NCBI GenBank assembly: GCA_016794035.1
Contig: JAEUHS010000048.1
Coordinates: 1 to 58,564, forward strand
Source of the DNA: Planctomycetota bacterium
GTDB taxonomy: Bacteria; Planctomycetota; UBA1135; UBA2386
Direction of reading: 5' to 3'
DNA: 58,564 nt
Shown here in pieces: positions 7,818 to 16,202 of this stretch (its first letter is position 1; every line of letters begins with the position of its first letter). Position numbers and translations under genes: made by a program. The notes beneath the pieces are model-generated. The model was given only the letters and a program-made list of their open reading frames with translations, had not been told where the DNA came from and made no database searches.

Positions 7818-8690
7818 CTAGCCGGGCAACAGGCTGCGCAGGCGCATGCGCCAGCCCTTCCAGCTGCGGCGCAGGCGATCGGCCTCGCCGATCAGCTGGC
7901 GCGCCTCGGGCCGCCGACCCTGCGCGATCAGGTCCCAGGCCAGGTCGAGCCGCAGATCGGCGCGCCGGCGCCGCACCAGCATCTGGAAGTGCGCCTCGCC
8001 CTCGTGATCCTTCGCGACCCGGTCGAGGATCTTGTCGACGCCGGCGAGGAACCTGGTGTTGCCCGACAGGCTGCCGGCGTGCTGGCGATAGAACGTCATC
8101 GGCTGCGGCAGATAGGCGATCGGCTCGCGCGCGCTCATGCGCAGCCAGAGGTCGTAGTCCTCGGTCGCGACCAGGTCGGGATCCTCGTCGAAGGCGCCCG
8201 CCTCGAGCACGGCCGACCGCCGCGCGACGACCGAGCTGCACACGATCGGGTTGCCGCGCAGCAGCAGCTCGAGGGTCAGCGCCGAGGGCACGATGCGGCG
8301 GTCGTTCTTGCGCCGCTCGACGCGGTCGCCGCGCACCACCCAGGCGTCGGTGGCGAGGCACGCCGCCTTCAGCTCGCGCAGGTGGTCGACCGCGCGCTCG
8401 AGCTTGTCCGGCACGTACCAGTCGTCGGCGTCGAGGAACGCGACGAACTCGGTCGTCGCCGCCGCGAGGCCACGGTTGCGCGCCGCCCCGGGACCCGCGT
8501 GTTGCTGCCGCAGACACAGGGCCCCGAACTGTTCGGCGATCGACACGGTCGCGTCGGCGGAGCCGTCGTCGACGACGATCACCTGCTCGGGCGGCGTCGT
8601 CTGCTGCTGCAGCGATTGCAGCGTGATCGACAGGAACTCGGCGGCGTTGAACGCCGGCACGATCACCGCAACGGGCGCGCGTGCGCTCAT
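7818..8690 (-). CDS. Family 2 glycosyltransferase (GT-A fold)
   Basis: A 290-residue inverting glycosyltransferase. The N-terminus has the GT2 signature VAVIVPAFNAAEFL, then VIVVDDGSAD (nucleotide binding, about residue 40) and FLDADDWY, which carries the DxD-type metal-binding acids (about residue 92). ATEDYDLWLRM (about residue 180) matches the catalytic-base region. No membrane helices are seen, so it probably acts at the cytoplasmic face on a lipid-linked acceptor. Its start codon overlaps the stop of the flippase gene as ATGA, so the two are translationally coupled. Confidence 0.9.
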   Translation of the reverse strand: MSARAPVAVIVPAFNAAEFLSITLQSLQQQTTPPEQVIVVDDGSADATVSIAEQFGALCLRQQHAGPGAARNRGLAAATTEFVAFLDADDWYVPDKLERAVDHLRELKAACLATDAWVVRGDRVERRKNDRRIVPSALTLELLLRGNPIVCSSVVARRSAVLEAGAFDEDPDLVATEDYDLWLRMSAREPIAYLPQPMTFYRQHAGSLSGNTRFLAGVDKILDRVAKDHEGEAHFQMLVRRRRADLRLDLAWDLIAQGRRPEARQLIGEADRLRRSWKGWRMRLRSLLPG

Positions 8691-10120
8691 CGCTTGCCCC
8701 TCATGCGCAGCTTGTCGACGACCGCCACCACGATCTCACGGATGTACCGGAAGTCGCTCAGGTGCACGAACAGGAATCGCCAGATCGGTGTTCCGGTCTG
8801 GCGTGCATAGGCGATCGCGGTGTAGACCGTGGCGACCACGTAGGCGATCGTCGAGGCGGCGGCGGCGCCGACCGCGCCGTGCATCGGGATCAGCACCAGG
8901 TCGAGACCGAGCATGGTCACCAGCACGAGCAGTTGCGCGTTGACGCAGGTCTGCAGCTTGTCGCGCGCCGCGAGGTCGGCCTGCAGCACCTTCGACACGG
9001 TGAAGGCGACCGTGCCGGGCACCAGCATCAGCAGCGACGCGGCGACCGTCGGGCTCCACTCCTGCAGCCACACCGAGTCGTCGCCCTTGGCGACGATCGT
9101 GATGGCGCTCATGGCCGGATCGAGCACGAGCAGGATCCCGACCGCACCGACCAGCGAGATCGCCAGCCCGAGCCGCGACAGCACCGGCGTCAGCTGCCGC
9201 GCCTGGTCGTGCGAGCTGCCGGCGACCTTGGAGAAGAACAGGTCGCGCATCGCCTCCGGGAAGTGCCAGACCAGCTCGGCCCACGTGACCGACATCGAAT
9301 AGAACGCCACCTGCACGGCGGCGAGGCGCTTGGCCTCGTCCTCGCTGAAGCCCTGCCCGAACATCGTCGCGTAGTAGACGGCACCCAGCACGACGAGGTC
9401 GAGGCGGTGGTTCAGGTAGGTCAGCGTCGAGGTCAGGTTCGCCTTCCAGCCGAAGCGCACCCCCGCGCGCAGGAAGTCGCGGTCGACGCGCACGCGCAGC
9501 GCGACGACCTTGCGCACCAGCCACAGGGCGAACACGGCCACGATCAGCGTCGAGGCCAGGCGCCCCCAGGCGACCGCCAGCGGCACGTGCTGTCTGGCGA
9601 CGTCGCCACCGAAGCCGAAGAAGAACGCGAAGAACGCCGGCAGGAACGCCAGCGACGTGACCACGTGCACGAAGCCGTAGTCCTTGATGTGGTCAGTCGC
9701 GAGCTGCGTGCTGTTGGCGTAGCTCGCGACCAGCAGCAGCGGCACGGACAGGCAGATCGGCAGCACGATGACCGGGTCGAACACCCACTCCGGCCCCAGC
9801 AACGGCAGCACGTACAGCGTGACGAGCGCCGCCATCGCGGCGACGAAGCCGCCCCACACCAGCGCGACCCCCATCGACGACTCGAAGCAGACCTGCGGCG
9901 AGAAGCGCCCGCGGCGCACGAAGTACACCAGCGACGTCGCCAGCCCGAGGTTGGCGACCGCGCCGAGGATGAACGGCAGCGACGCGGCGATGCCGGACTT
10001 GCCGTGCTCCTGCGGCACGTTGGCGCACAGCAGGTAGAGGATCAGGCCGCCACCCTTGTCCACGGCCACGACCAGCACGTGGACCAGGAACGTGAACACG
10101 ACCCAGCGGCGGAAGTTCAT
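8687..10120 (-). CDS. Wzx-type polysaccharide flippase (MATE/MVF-like)
   Basis: A 477-residue polytopic membrane protein with about 12-14 hydrophobic segments from end to end. The layout fits the oligosaccharide flippase family (GGGLILYLLCANVPQEHG near the N-terminus, and GRLASTLIVAVFALWLV at about 170). It would move a lipid-linked oligosaccharide across the inner membrane. GAGGAG lies about 9 nt before the ATG. The ATGA overlap with GT2 and the following GT4 suggest one surface-glycan assembly group. No polymerase or chain-length regulator is in the window, so the cluster is partial or scattered. Confidence 0.82.
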   Translation of the reverse strand: MNFRRWVVFTFLVHVLVVAVDKGGGLILYLLCANVPQEHGKSGIAASLPFILGAVANLGLATSLVYFVRRGRFSPQVCFESSMGVALVWGGFVAAMAALVTLYVLPLLGPEWVFDPVIVLPICLSVPLLLVASYANSTQLATDHIKDYGFVHVVTSLAFLPAFFAFFFGFGGDVARQHVPLAVAWGRLASTLIVAVFALWLVRKVVALRVRVDRDFLRAGVRFGWKANLTSTLTYLNHRLDLVVLGAVYYATMFGQGFSEDEAKRLAAVQVAFYSMSVTWAELVWHFPEAMRDLFFSKVAGSSHDQARQLTPVLSRLGLAISLVGAVGILLVLDPAMSAITIVAKGDDSVWLQEWSPTVAASLLMLVPGTVAFTVSKVLQADLAARDKLQTCVNAQLLVLVTMLGLDLVLIPMHGAVGAAAASTIAYVVATVYTAIAYARQTGTPIWRFLFVHLSDFRYIREIVVAVVDKLRMRGKR

Positions 10121-10159
10121 CGCCGCCCGCTCCTCACCGACGGCGCGGGGCGCCCGCGG

Positions 10160-11032
10160 CTACCAGGGCAGCTCGGAGGCCGCGAAGTCTTCCTGGATCT
10201 GCGGCACGAGCTCCGCCACGCGGGCGGCGTCGAGTCCGATGTGCGCGAAGACCTCCGGGTCCATCGCGGCCACGGTCGTGCCGACCGTCGACGGGCTGCC
10301 GGCACGCCACGCGAGCTGGTCGGCCAGATGGATGAGTGAGGAGAGGGAGCGATGGAACGGGTCGCGTGAGGGCGAATGATGGTAGCGAATCGCGATCGCG
10401 AGATCCTCGGGCAACGACCACTTGATCGCCAGGACCGAGCCGACGTCGGCGTGCGTGAAGCCGAAGTCCTCGGCCTCGACCGCGGTCTCGCTGCGCTGCT
10501 CCTGCACCGCGCGGCGCAGCATCGCCAGATAGCGCGGCGCCGCCTTCTCCATCAGGATGATCTTGCCGATGTCGTGCAGCAGTCCGGCGATGTAGATGTC
10601 CTCCGGATGCACGTCGCCGAACGCGTCCGCATTCGCCGCCAGCGCGCGCGCGGCGACGCCGGTGTAGATCGCGTGGCGCCAGAACGACAGCGGATCGAAG
10701 TGCTGGATCTTCTCGCGGCGTTTGCCGAACGACGAGAACACCGCGGCCTTCAACGCGACCTTCTTGGTCATGTTGAAACCCATGACCGACACCGCGAGGC
10801 TGACCGACGAGACGCGCACCTGCAGGCCGTAGTAGGCGGAGTTGACGATGCGCAGGATGTTGGTCGACACCGCCGGGTCCTTCGACACGACCTTGGCGAC
10901 GTCGGCGGCCGAGGCGTCGCTGTTGGCGATCACCTCGTTCAGCTTCAGCAGCACCTCGGGCATCGTCGGCAGCTCGATGGTGTTGTTCACCAGGCCGAGG
11001 ATGTTCGTGGACTGTCCCGAGGATTGCGCCAT
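10160..11032 (-). CDS. HDOD-domain signalling protein
   Basis: A 290-residue protein. The ATG at 11032 was preferred over a longer in-frame start because the conserved domain begins soon after it (NTIELPTMPEVLLKLNEVI). The HDOD domain spans about residues 15-215, with SKDPAVSTNILRIVNSAYYG and the metal-binding remnant LLHDIGK. A helical C-terminal segment follows. HDOD proteins are usually regulatory, in motility, cyclic-di-GMP or stress signalling, and lack phosphodiesterase activity. The gene lies 39 nt upstream of the flippase on the same strand and diverges from the sugar transferase at 11101. Confidence 0.85.
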   Translation of the reverse strand: MAQSSGQSTNILGLVNNTIELPTMPEVLLKLNEVIANSDASAADVAKVVSKDPAVSTNILRIVNSAYYGLQVRVSSVSLAVSVMGFNMTKKVALKAAVFSSFGKRREKIQHFDPLSFWRHAIYTGVAARALAANADAFGDVHPEDIYIAGLLHDIGKIILMEKAAPRYLAMLRRAVQEQRSETAVEAEDFGFTHADVGSVLAIKWSLPEDLAIAIRYHHSPSRDPFHRSLSSLIHLADQLAWRAGSPSTVGTTVAAMDPEVFAHIGLDAARVAELVPQIQEDFAASELPW

Positions 11033-11100
11033 GCCGTGAGCTCCGGCCTTGTATCGGGACCCACGGGCCGCAAGCTTGACGCGACCCCGCAGCCCACGGA

Positions 11101-12363
11101 ATGCAGGCATCGAACGGCGAACGACCGCAGGATCCGAACGCCCGTCGGGGCCGACCCCAGGTCGTGTTCCTGTGCCAGCGCGTGCCGTGGCCGCCCGACC
11201 GCGGCGACCGCATCACGACCTGGCACTTCCTGCAGCACCTGCTGGCCCGGGGCGCCGACGTGCGCCTCGGCTGCTTCGTCGAGGAGGACCGCGACCAGGC
11301 CGGTGTGGCATTCCTGGCCAGTCGCTGCCGCGAGGTCGTGGCGCCCCGCCTGTCGCGGCGGCAGCGCAGGTTCACGAGCCTGCGCGGGCTGCTGACCGGC
11401 GAGGCGCTGACGCTGCCGTTCTTCCGCCATCCCGAGCTGCGGCGGGCCGTCGATCGCTGGACGGCGCACCAGCCGATCGACCTGGTCTACGTCTACTCGT
11501 CGTCGATGGCCCAGTACGCGATGACGGCGCCGGCCCGGGCCAAGGTCATGCAGTTCGCCGAGCTGGACTCCGACAAGTGGCGCCAGTTCGCGGCCCGCAG
11601 CGGACCGCTGGGTCGCTGGATCTACGGTCGCGAGGCCACCCGGCTGCTGGCGTTCGAGGACCGCGTCGCCCGCACGTTCTCGCGCTCGCTGGTCGTCAGC
11701 GAGGTCGAGCGCGAGCTGTTCACGGCCCGCATCCCCGGCGTCGTGCCCGACGTGCTGCCCAACGGCGTCGACGTCGCGCACTTCACCAGCGCCGGTGACG
11801 GCGCACGCGACCCGCACACCGCGATCTTCACCGGCGTGATGGACTACGAGCCGAACGTCGACGGCGTGCTTTGGTTCGCGCGCGCGTGCTGGCCGGCGCT
11901 GCGCGAACGCTTCGCCGACGCGCGGCTGCTGGTCGTCGGCAGCAAGCCGGTGCCGCGCGTGCTGGCGCTCGCCGAGCTGCCGGGCGTGACGGTCACCGGC
12001 CGGGTGCCGGAGACGCCGCCGTACTTCGACCGCGCCGCGGTCGCGATCGCGCCGCTGCGGCTCGCGCGCGGCGTGCAGAACAAGGTGCTCGAGGCGATGA
12101 GCATGGCGCTGCCGGTCGTCAGCACGCCGCAGGCCGCGCAGGGCCTCGGCGCCGTGCCGCCCGGCACGCTGACGATCGCCGACGGCGCGCCGGCGACGAT
12201 CGCCGCCACCGCCGAACTGTTCGCCGACCCGGCGCGCGCGCGCCGCGTCGGCGTGGCGGCCGCCGCCTGGGTGCGCGAGCACTGGCGCTGGGAACGCATG
12301 TACGACCGGCTCGACGCGCTGCTGGCCGAACTCGGCGTGCTGCACGCGGCGCCACCGGCCTGA
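11101..12363 (+). CDS. GT4 sugar transferase resembling the PEP-CTERM/exosortase-associated type (TIGR03087-like)
   Basis: A 420-residue GT-B glycosyltransferase. After about 20 charged residues the first strand reads VVFLCQRVPWPPDRGDRI, followed by LGCFVEEDRD and the FAELDSDKW segment. That order fits the sugar transferase family linked to exosortase/EpsH exopolysaccharide loci. The donor half carries LPNGVDVAHF, IFTGVMDYEPNVDG and RGVQNKVLEAMSMALPVV. It is probably cytoplasmic or peripheral at the inner membrane. No exosortase or PEP-CTERM substrate is visible in this window, so the association is by family only. Confidence 0.78.
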   Translation: MQASNGERPQDPNARRGRPQVVFLCQRVPWPPDRGDRITTWHFLQHLLARGADVRLGCFVEEDRDQAGVAFLASRCREVVAPRLSRRQRRFTSLRGLLTGEALTLPFFRHPELRRAVDRWTAHQPIDLVYVYSSSMAQYAMTAPARAKVMQFAELDSDKWRQFAARSGPLGRWIYGREATRLLAFEDRVARTFSRSLVVSEVERELFTARIPGVVPDVLPNGVDVAHFTSAGDGARDPHTAIFTGVMDYEPNVDGVLWFARACWPALRERFADARLLVVGSKPVPRVLALAELPGVTVTGRVPETPPYFDRAAVAIAPLRLARGVQNKVLEAMSMALPVVSTPQAAQGLGAVPPGTLTIADGAPATIAATAELFADPARARRVGVAAAAWVREHWRWERMYDRLDALLAELGVLHAAPPA

Positions 12364-12403
12364 CCGCGGCTCGATCGGTGTCACCGCTGGCATCGGCGGA
12401 ACG

Positions 12404-12434
12404 CAAACCCGCACCCGGTGCGGATCGAGGTTTG
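12404..12434 (+). terminator. Stem-loop after the sugar transferase gene
   Basis: CAAACC (12404-12409) pairs with GGTTTG (12429-12434), and an inner stem (CGCAC/GTGCG) forms between them. It lies 40 nt past the stop at 12363. There is no T-run, so a factor-independent terminator is only possible. Confidence 0.35.
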
Positions 12435-12459
12435 TCGCCAGCCGGTGCGAGAACGCAGC

Positions 12460-12465
12460 TAGACT
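12460..12465 (+). promoter_or_regulatory. -10-like box TAGACT
   Basis: A TANNNT box preceded by GC, 63 nt before the FG-GAP gene. No convincing -35 is placed at 16-18 nt. Confidence 0.3.
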
Positions 12466-12528
12466 CCCTCCCGCGCGGGCCGATCGTCTGCCCACCCTGC
12501 CCTCCCAACGGGTCCGCGCCCATCCCCG

Positions 12529-14463
12529 ATGCACGTTCCCTCGCTGCGGCGTCCGACGCCGCGCCTCGTCTCGTTCTCTGCCTCCTTGCTGCTGACGGCC
12601 ACGCTGCCGGCGCAGTACACCTACACGCAGCAGGTCGGTCTGGTAACCGGCCCGGTCGTGCGCACCGAGGGCTGCCTGCTGGTCGACGTCGACGGCGACG
12701 GCGACCTCGACGTGGTGTTCGCGAACGGCTACGTGCTGTCGACGGCGGGACAGGCGATCCAGCCGACGCTGCTGATCAACAAGATCAACCAGGGGCTCGG
12801 CCTCGTCGACGAGACCGCGACCAGGCTGCCGGCGCTGGCGATCCGGGGCACGCTGGCGATCGCGTTCGACGTCGACGGCGACGGCGACAAGGACCTGGTG
12901 TTCTCGTGCAACGGCACCGGCGGCAACCAGCAGCGCCTCTACGTCAACGACGGCGCCGGCCACTTCGCCGACGAGTCGACGACGCGGCTGCCGGGCATGA
13001 TCGTCACGGCCGCCGGCTGCGCCTACGGCGACGTCGACCAGGACGGCGACCTCGACCTGTTCTTCAACGACGAGTTGTCGAGCGGCCAGCTGAAGCTGTG
13101 CCTCAACGACGGCACCGGCGTGTTCACCAACGTGACCAGCACGCACGTCGTCAGCGCGCCGAAGTCGAACCAGCAGGACATCGTCGTCTGCGACATCGAC
13201 AACGACTGGGACCTCGACGTGATCAACGGCGGCAAGTCGTCGGGCCAGCAGATCTTCTTCAACGACGGCACCGGCCACTTCCCGACCGTGACCACGGCGC
13301 TGCTGCCGGCGGGCACCGGCCTGACCTACGAGTTCGAGGCCGCCGACCTCGACCACGACGGCGACCTCGACCTGGCGATGCTGAGCTACTCGAGCCTCAC
13401 CGACACGATGGTGCGCAACGAACTGGTGGCCGGCACGTTGTCGTTCACCAACCTGCCGGGCGCGCTGATCGGCGGCGCCGGCGACGACGACAACGAGTGG
13501 CTGTTCGTCGACTGCGACAACGACGGCGATCTCGACGTCGTCAACGGCTCGCTGACCGCGGGCAGCGAGAAGCTCTACGTCAACAACGGCAACTTCACGT
13601 TCACCCGCGCCACCGGCTTCGCCGGCTTCTCGCCGGTCTCGGACAGCACGCTCGACGTCGCCGTCGGCGACCTCAACGGCGACGGCGTCTACGACATCGT
13701 CACGGCGCAGGGCGAATCGGGCACCTACACCAACCGCGCCTACTACGGCAGCGGTCCGGCCGACACCCAGCCGCCGCGCTTCGTGCGCGCCGAACAGGTG
13801 CCGCCGATCGTGCTCGACGCGGCCGGCCCCTGGGTCGTGCGCGCCGTGATCCAGGACTCGTTCGTCGACGACGGCGAGACGCCGGTGCAGACCGCGGCGA
13901 TGAACTGGACGATCACGCACCGCGGCGGCGTGGTCTCGGGCGCGACGCCGCTGCAGTTCCTCGGCGGCCTGTTCTTCCGCGCCGAGCTGACCGCGCCGCC
14001 CGGCGTGATCATGAACGGTGCCACGGTCGACTTCACGCTCAGCGCGACCGACCGCCGCGGCAACACCGCGTCGACGCCGGCGCAGCAGTTCACGATCGCC
14101 GGCATCCAGTCGTACGGCCAGGGGCTCGGCGGCACGAACACCGGGCTGCTGGTGGGCAGCGGCGACAACCAGCTCGGCGGCGTGTTCGTGCTGGACTGGA
14201 GCAACGCCGGTGCGTTCGACAGCGGCGGTCTGTTCGTCGCGGTCGGTCGCTGGCAGCAGACGATCCCCGAGGGCGTGCTGCTGATCGACCCCAACCAGTT
14301 CGTGCTCGCGGGCGCGATCACCGCCGACGCGACGGGCGCCGGCACGGCCGGCATCCCGATCCCGGACCTGCCGATCCTGGCGGGGCTCGGCTTCACGTTC
14401 CAGACGGTGTTCAACAACCCGCTGGCGCTGTCGAACGGCGTCGAGGCATGGCTCTACCAGTGA
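12529..14463 (+). CDS. Secreted FG-GAP/VCBS seven-repeat beta-propeller protein
   Basis: A 644-residue exported protein. The signal peptide ends LTATLPA with Q next. Seven calcium-binding repeats of the form D-x-D-x-D-G-D-x-D occur near residues 52, 114, 168, 222, 273, 327 and 381 (for example DVDGDGDLD, DVDQDGDLD, DLNGDGVYD). Spacing is about 55 residues, as expected for a closed seven-bladed integrin-like propeller. The fourth has W for G (DIDNDWDLD). An Ig-like stretch (about 420-530) and a C-terminal domain of about 110 residues follow; no known sorting signal is recognised. Cell-surface binding is the usual role; the ligand is unknown. Confidence 0.85.
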   Translation: MHVPSLRRPTPRLVSFSASLLLTATLPAQYTYTQQVGLVTGPVVRTEGCLLVDVDGDGDLDVVFANGYVLSTAGQAIQPTLLINKINQGLGLVDETATRLPALAIRGTLAIAFDVDGDGDKDLVFSCNGTGGNQQRLYVNDGAGHFADESTTRLPGMIVTAAGCAYGDVDQDGDLDLFFNDELSSGQLKLCLNDGTGVFTNVTSTHVVSAPKSNQQDIVVCDIDNDWDLDVINGGKSSGQQIFFNDGTGHFPTVTTALLPAGTGLTYEFEAADLDHDGDLDLAMLSYSSLTDTMVRNELVAGTLSFTNLPGALIGGAGDDDNEWLFVDCDNDGDLDVVNGSLTAGSEKLYVNNGNFTFTRATGFAGFSPVSDSTLDVAVGDLNGDGVYDIVTAQGESGTYTNRAYYGSGPADTQPPRFVRAEQVPPIVLDAAGPWVVRAVIQDSFVDDGETPVQTAAMNWTITHRGGVVSGATPLQFLGGLFFRAELTAPPGVIMNGATVDFTLSATDRRGNTASTPAQQFTIAGIQSYGQGLGGTNTGLLVGSGDNQLGGVFVLDWSNAGAFDSGGLFVAVGRWQQTIPEGVLLIDPNQFVLAGAITADATGAGTAGIPIPDLPILAGLGFTFQTVFNNPLALSNGVEAWLYQ

Positions 14464-14493
14464 CCGCGCGGTGATCGAACGGCGCATGGCGGA

Positions 14494-14519
14494 GCGGACC
14501 GCCGGCTGCTAGGGTCCGC
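14494..14519. repeat. Inverted repeat GCGGACC/GGTCCGC over a -10-like box
   Basis: GCGGACC (14494-14500) and GGTCCGC (14513-14519) are perfect 7-bp complements. The TAGGGT box (14510-14515) straddles the loop and second arm. Confidence 0.4.
14510..14515 (+). promoter_or_regulatory. -10-like box TAGGGT, leaderless geometry
   Basis: It ends 10 nt before the ATG at 14526. A transcript starting about 7 nt after the box would have almost no 5' leader. No Shine-Dalgarno sequence lies between. Confidence 0.45.
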
Positions 14520-14525
14520 CGGCGC

Positions 14526-16202
14526 ATGGGCACGACGAAGCTGCTGCGCGAGCTGGAGGACGTCCGCTCGCAGTTCGGTCCGGGCATGGGCCGGCGGAAG
14601 TGCGAACTGCTGCGCCAGCTCGGCAAGGCGCGGCTGCCGACCGCCGCGGCGGTGTCGCGGCTGCACGAGAGCCTCTGCTTCCTGCGCGCGCACCCCGACG
14701 ACGCCGAACTGCTGGCCGTCGTCACCGCCCAGCTCGACGCGTTCCACCGCCGGGCCGACCTGCGCCGGCACCGGAGGGCGCTCGCCGAGTCGGGCATCGC
14801 CGGCACCACGCTGCGCTACTCGTTCTTCGCCGACACGGCGCGCTGGCTGTCGGACCGGCTGCCCGGCAACCTGCGCGTCGTCTGGGACGGCTTCGCCAAC
14901 GAGGCGCTGCTGGCGCAGCGCCTGCCGCTGCTGGCCACCTGGCCGGAGACCCCCGGCCTCGACGAGGTCGACCTGTCGGTGCGGGACTGGGTGCGCCGCC
15001 TCGCCGGCCCCGACACCAGCGACGCCGACTTCCTGATCACGCGCTGCCAGCGGCTCGGCGGCAGCGCGGCTTCGCGCGAGACGTTCTTCGAGGAGCTCGA
15101 CCTCGAGTTCGAGCTGGACCTGGCACCCGAAGGCGGCGCGCCGTCCCGCACGCGCGCGCTGGCCGCGGGCCGGCCGGTGCACTTCCAGCGCGCCCCGCTG
15201 CGCCGCGAACGCCCCGAGCTGCGCACCGAGCTGCGGCGCCCCGCGCGCGAGCGCACGGTCGACCGCGCCACCGGCGCACGCCTGATCGCGCTGTCGCGCG
15301 AGGCGATGGTGCTGCGCCACCGCGACCTCGATGCGTTCGCCTACGGCGACCCCGACGACGTGCGGCTGTTCGACTGCGGCGACGGTCTCGAGTTCGCGGT
15401 GATCGGCATGCAGCCCGAACGGCGGCTGCTGCTCGAGGCGGTCTACGCCTACCTGACGCTGAAGAACGGCGTGCCGATCGGCTACGTGCTGACCAGCGGC
15501 CTCTTCGGCAGCTCGGAGATCGCCTACAACGTGTTCGACACCTGGCGCGGCGGCGAGGCGGGTCTGGTCTACGGCCGCGTGCTCGGCGTGACGCGACAGC
15601 TGTACGGCTCGGACACGTTCACGATCTTCCCCTACCAGCTCGGCGGCGAAGGCAACACCGAGGGGCTCGCGTCGGGCTCGTGGTGGTTCTACCAGAAGCT
15701 CGGCTTCCGGGCGCGCGACGCGGAGGTGCTGGCGACCATGCAGCGCGAACTGGCGGCGATGCAGCAACGGCGCGGCCACCGCACGGATCTGGCGACGCTG
15801 AAGCGGCTCGCGGCGCACAACGTCTACTGGTCGGCGGGACGCACGCGCGACGACATCCTCGGCGTGTTCCCGCTGGGCAACATCGGCCTCGCGGTCACCG
15901 ACCTGCTGGCCCGACGGTTCGGCGCCGACCGCGAGCGCGGCGAACGGATCTGCGCCGACGAGGCGGCGAAGCTGTGTGGCGTGCGCGGTGTACGCCGCTG
16001 GCCGGCCGCCGAGGCGCTGTGGTGGCGGCGTTGGAGTCCGCTGATCCTGCTGCTCGGCGTCGACCGGTGGACCGCGGCCGAACGGCGCGCGCTGGTCGCG
16101 GTCGTGCGCGCCAAAGGTGGCCGGCGCGAGTCGGACTACGTGCGGCGACTGGATGCGCACAAGCAGCTGCGCGCGGGCCTGCGGCGGCTGGCGAAGGGCT
16201 GA
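14526..16202 (+). CDS. Unknown protein with a GNAT-like C-terminal half
   Basis: A 558-residue, probably cytoplasmic protein with no signal peptide or clear membrane helix. The N-terminal 270 residues are helical and rich in Arg and Leu. The second half (about 280-410) reads like an acyltransferase-type fold: AVIGMQPERRLLLEAVYAY, then IGYVLTSGLFGSSEIAYNVF, AGLVYGRVLGVTRQLYG and SWWFYQKLGFRARD. The last resembles the alpha-4/beta-6 end of GNAT domains (FYxKLGF). The acetyl-CoA loop (R/Q-x2-G-x-G/A) is not obvious. It is convergent with, and directly abuts, the DUF1592 gene. Function unknown; the GNAT link is inference. Confidence 0.6.
   Translation: MGTTKLLRELEDVRSQFGPGMGRRKCELLRQLGKARLPTAAAVSRLHESLCFLRAHPDDAELLAVVTAQLDAFHRRADLRRHRRALAESGIAGTTLRYSFFADTARWLSDRLPGNLRVVWDGFANEALLAQRLPLLATWPETPGLDEVDLSVRDWVRRLAGPDTSDADFLITRCQRLGGSAASRETFFEELDLEFELDLAPEGGAPSRTRALAAGRPVHFQRAPLRRERPELRTELRRPARERTVDRATGARLIALSREAMVLRHRDLDAFAYGDPDDVRLFDCGDGLEFAVIGMQPERRLLLEAVYAYLTLKNGVPIGYVLTSGLFGSSEIAYNVFDTWRGGEAGLVYGRVLGVTRQLYGSDTFTIFPYQLGGEGNTEGLASGSWWFYQKLGFRARDAEVLATMQRELAAMQQRRGHRTDLATLKRLAAHNVYWSAGRTRDDILGVFPLGNIGLAVTDLLARRFGADRERGERICADEAAKLCGVRGVRRWPAAEALWWRRWSPLILLLGVDRWTAAERRALVAVVRAKGGRRESDYVRRLDAHKQLRAGLRRLAKG

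Noticed and set aside
11071..11104. TTGACG at 11076 as -35 of the sugar transferase gene
   Set aside because: The matching -10 position falls on the ATG at 11101, so a transcript from it would lack the start codon.
10987..14487. A 1166-codon minus-strand frame opposite the sugar transferase and FG-GAP genes
   Set aside because: Low-complexity His/Arg/Val composition and full overlap with convincing plus-strand genes.
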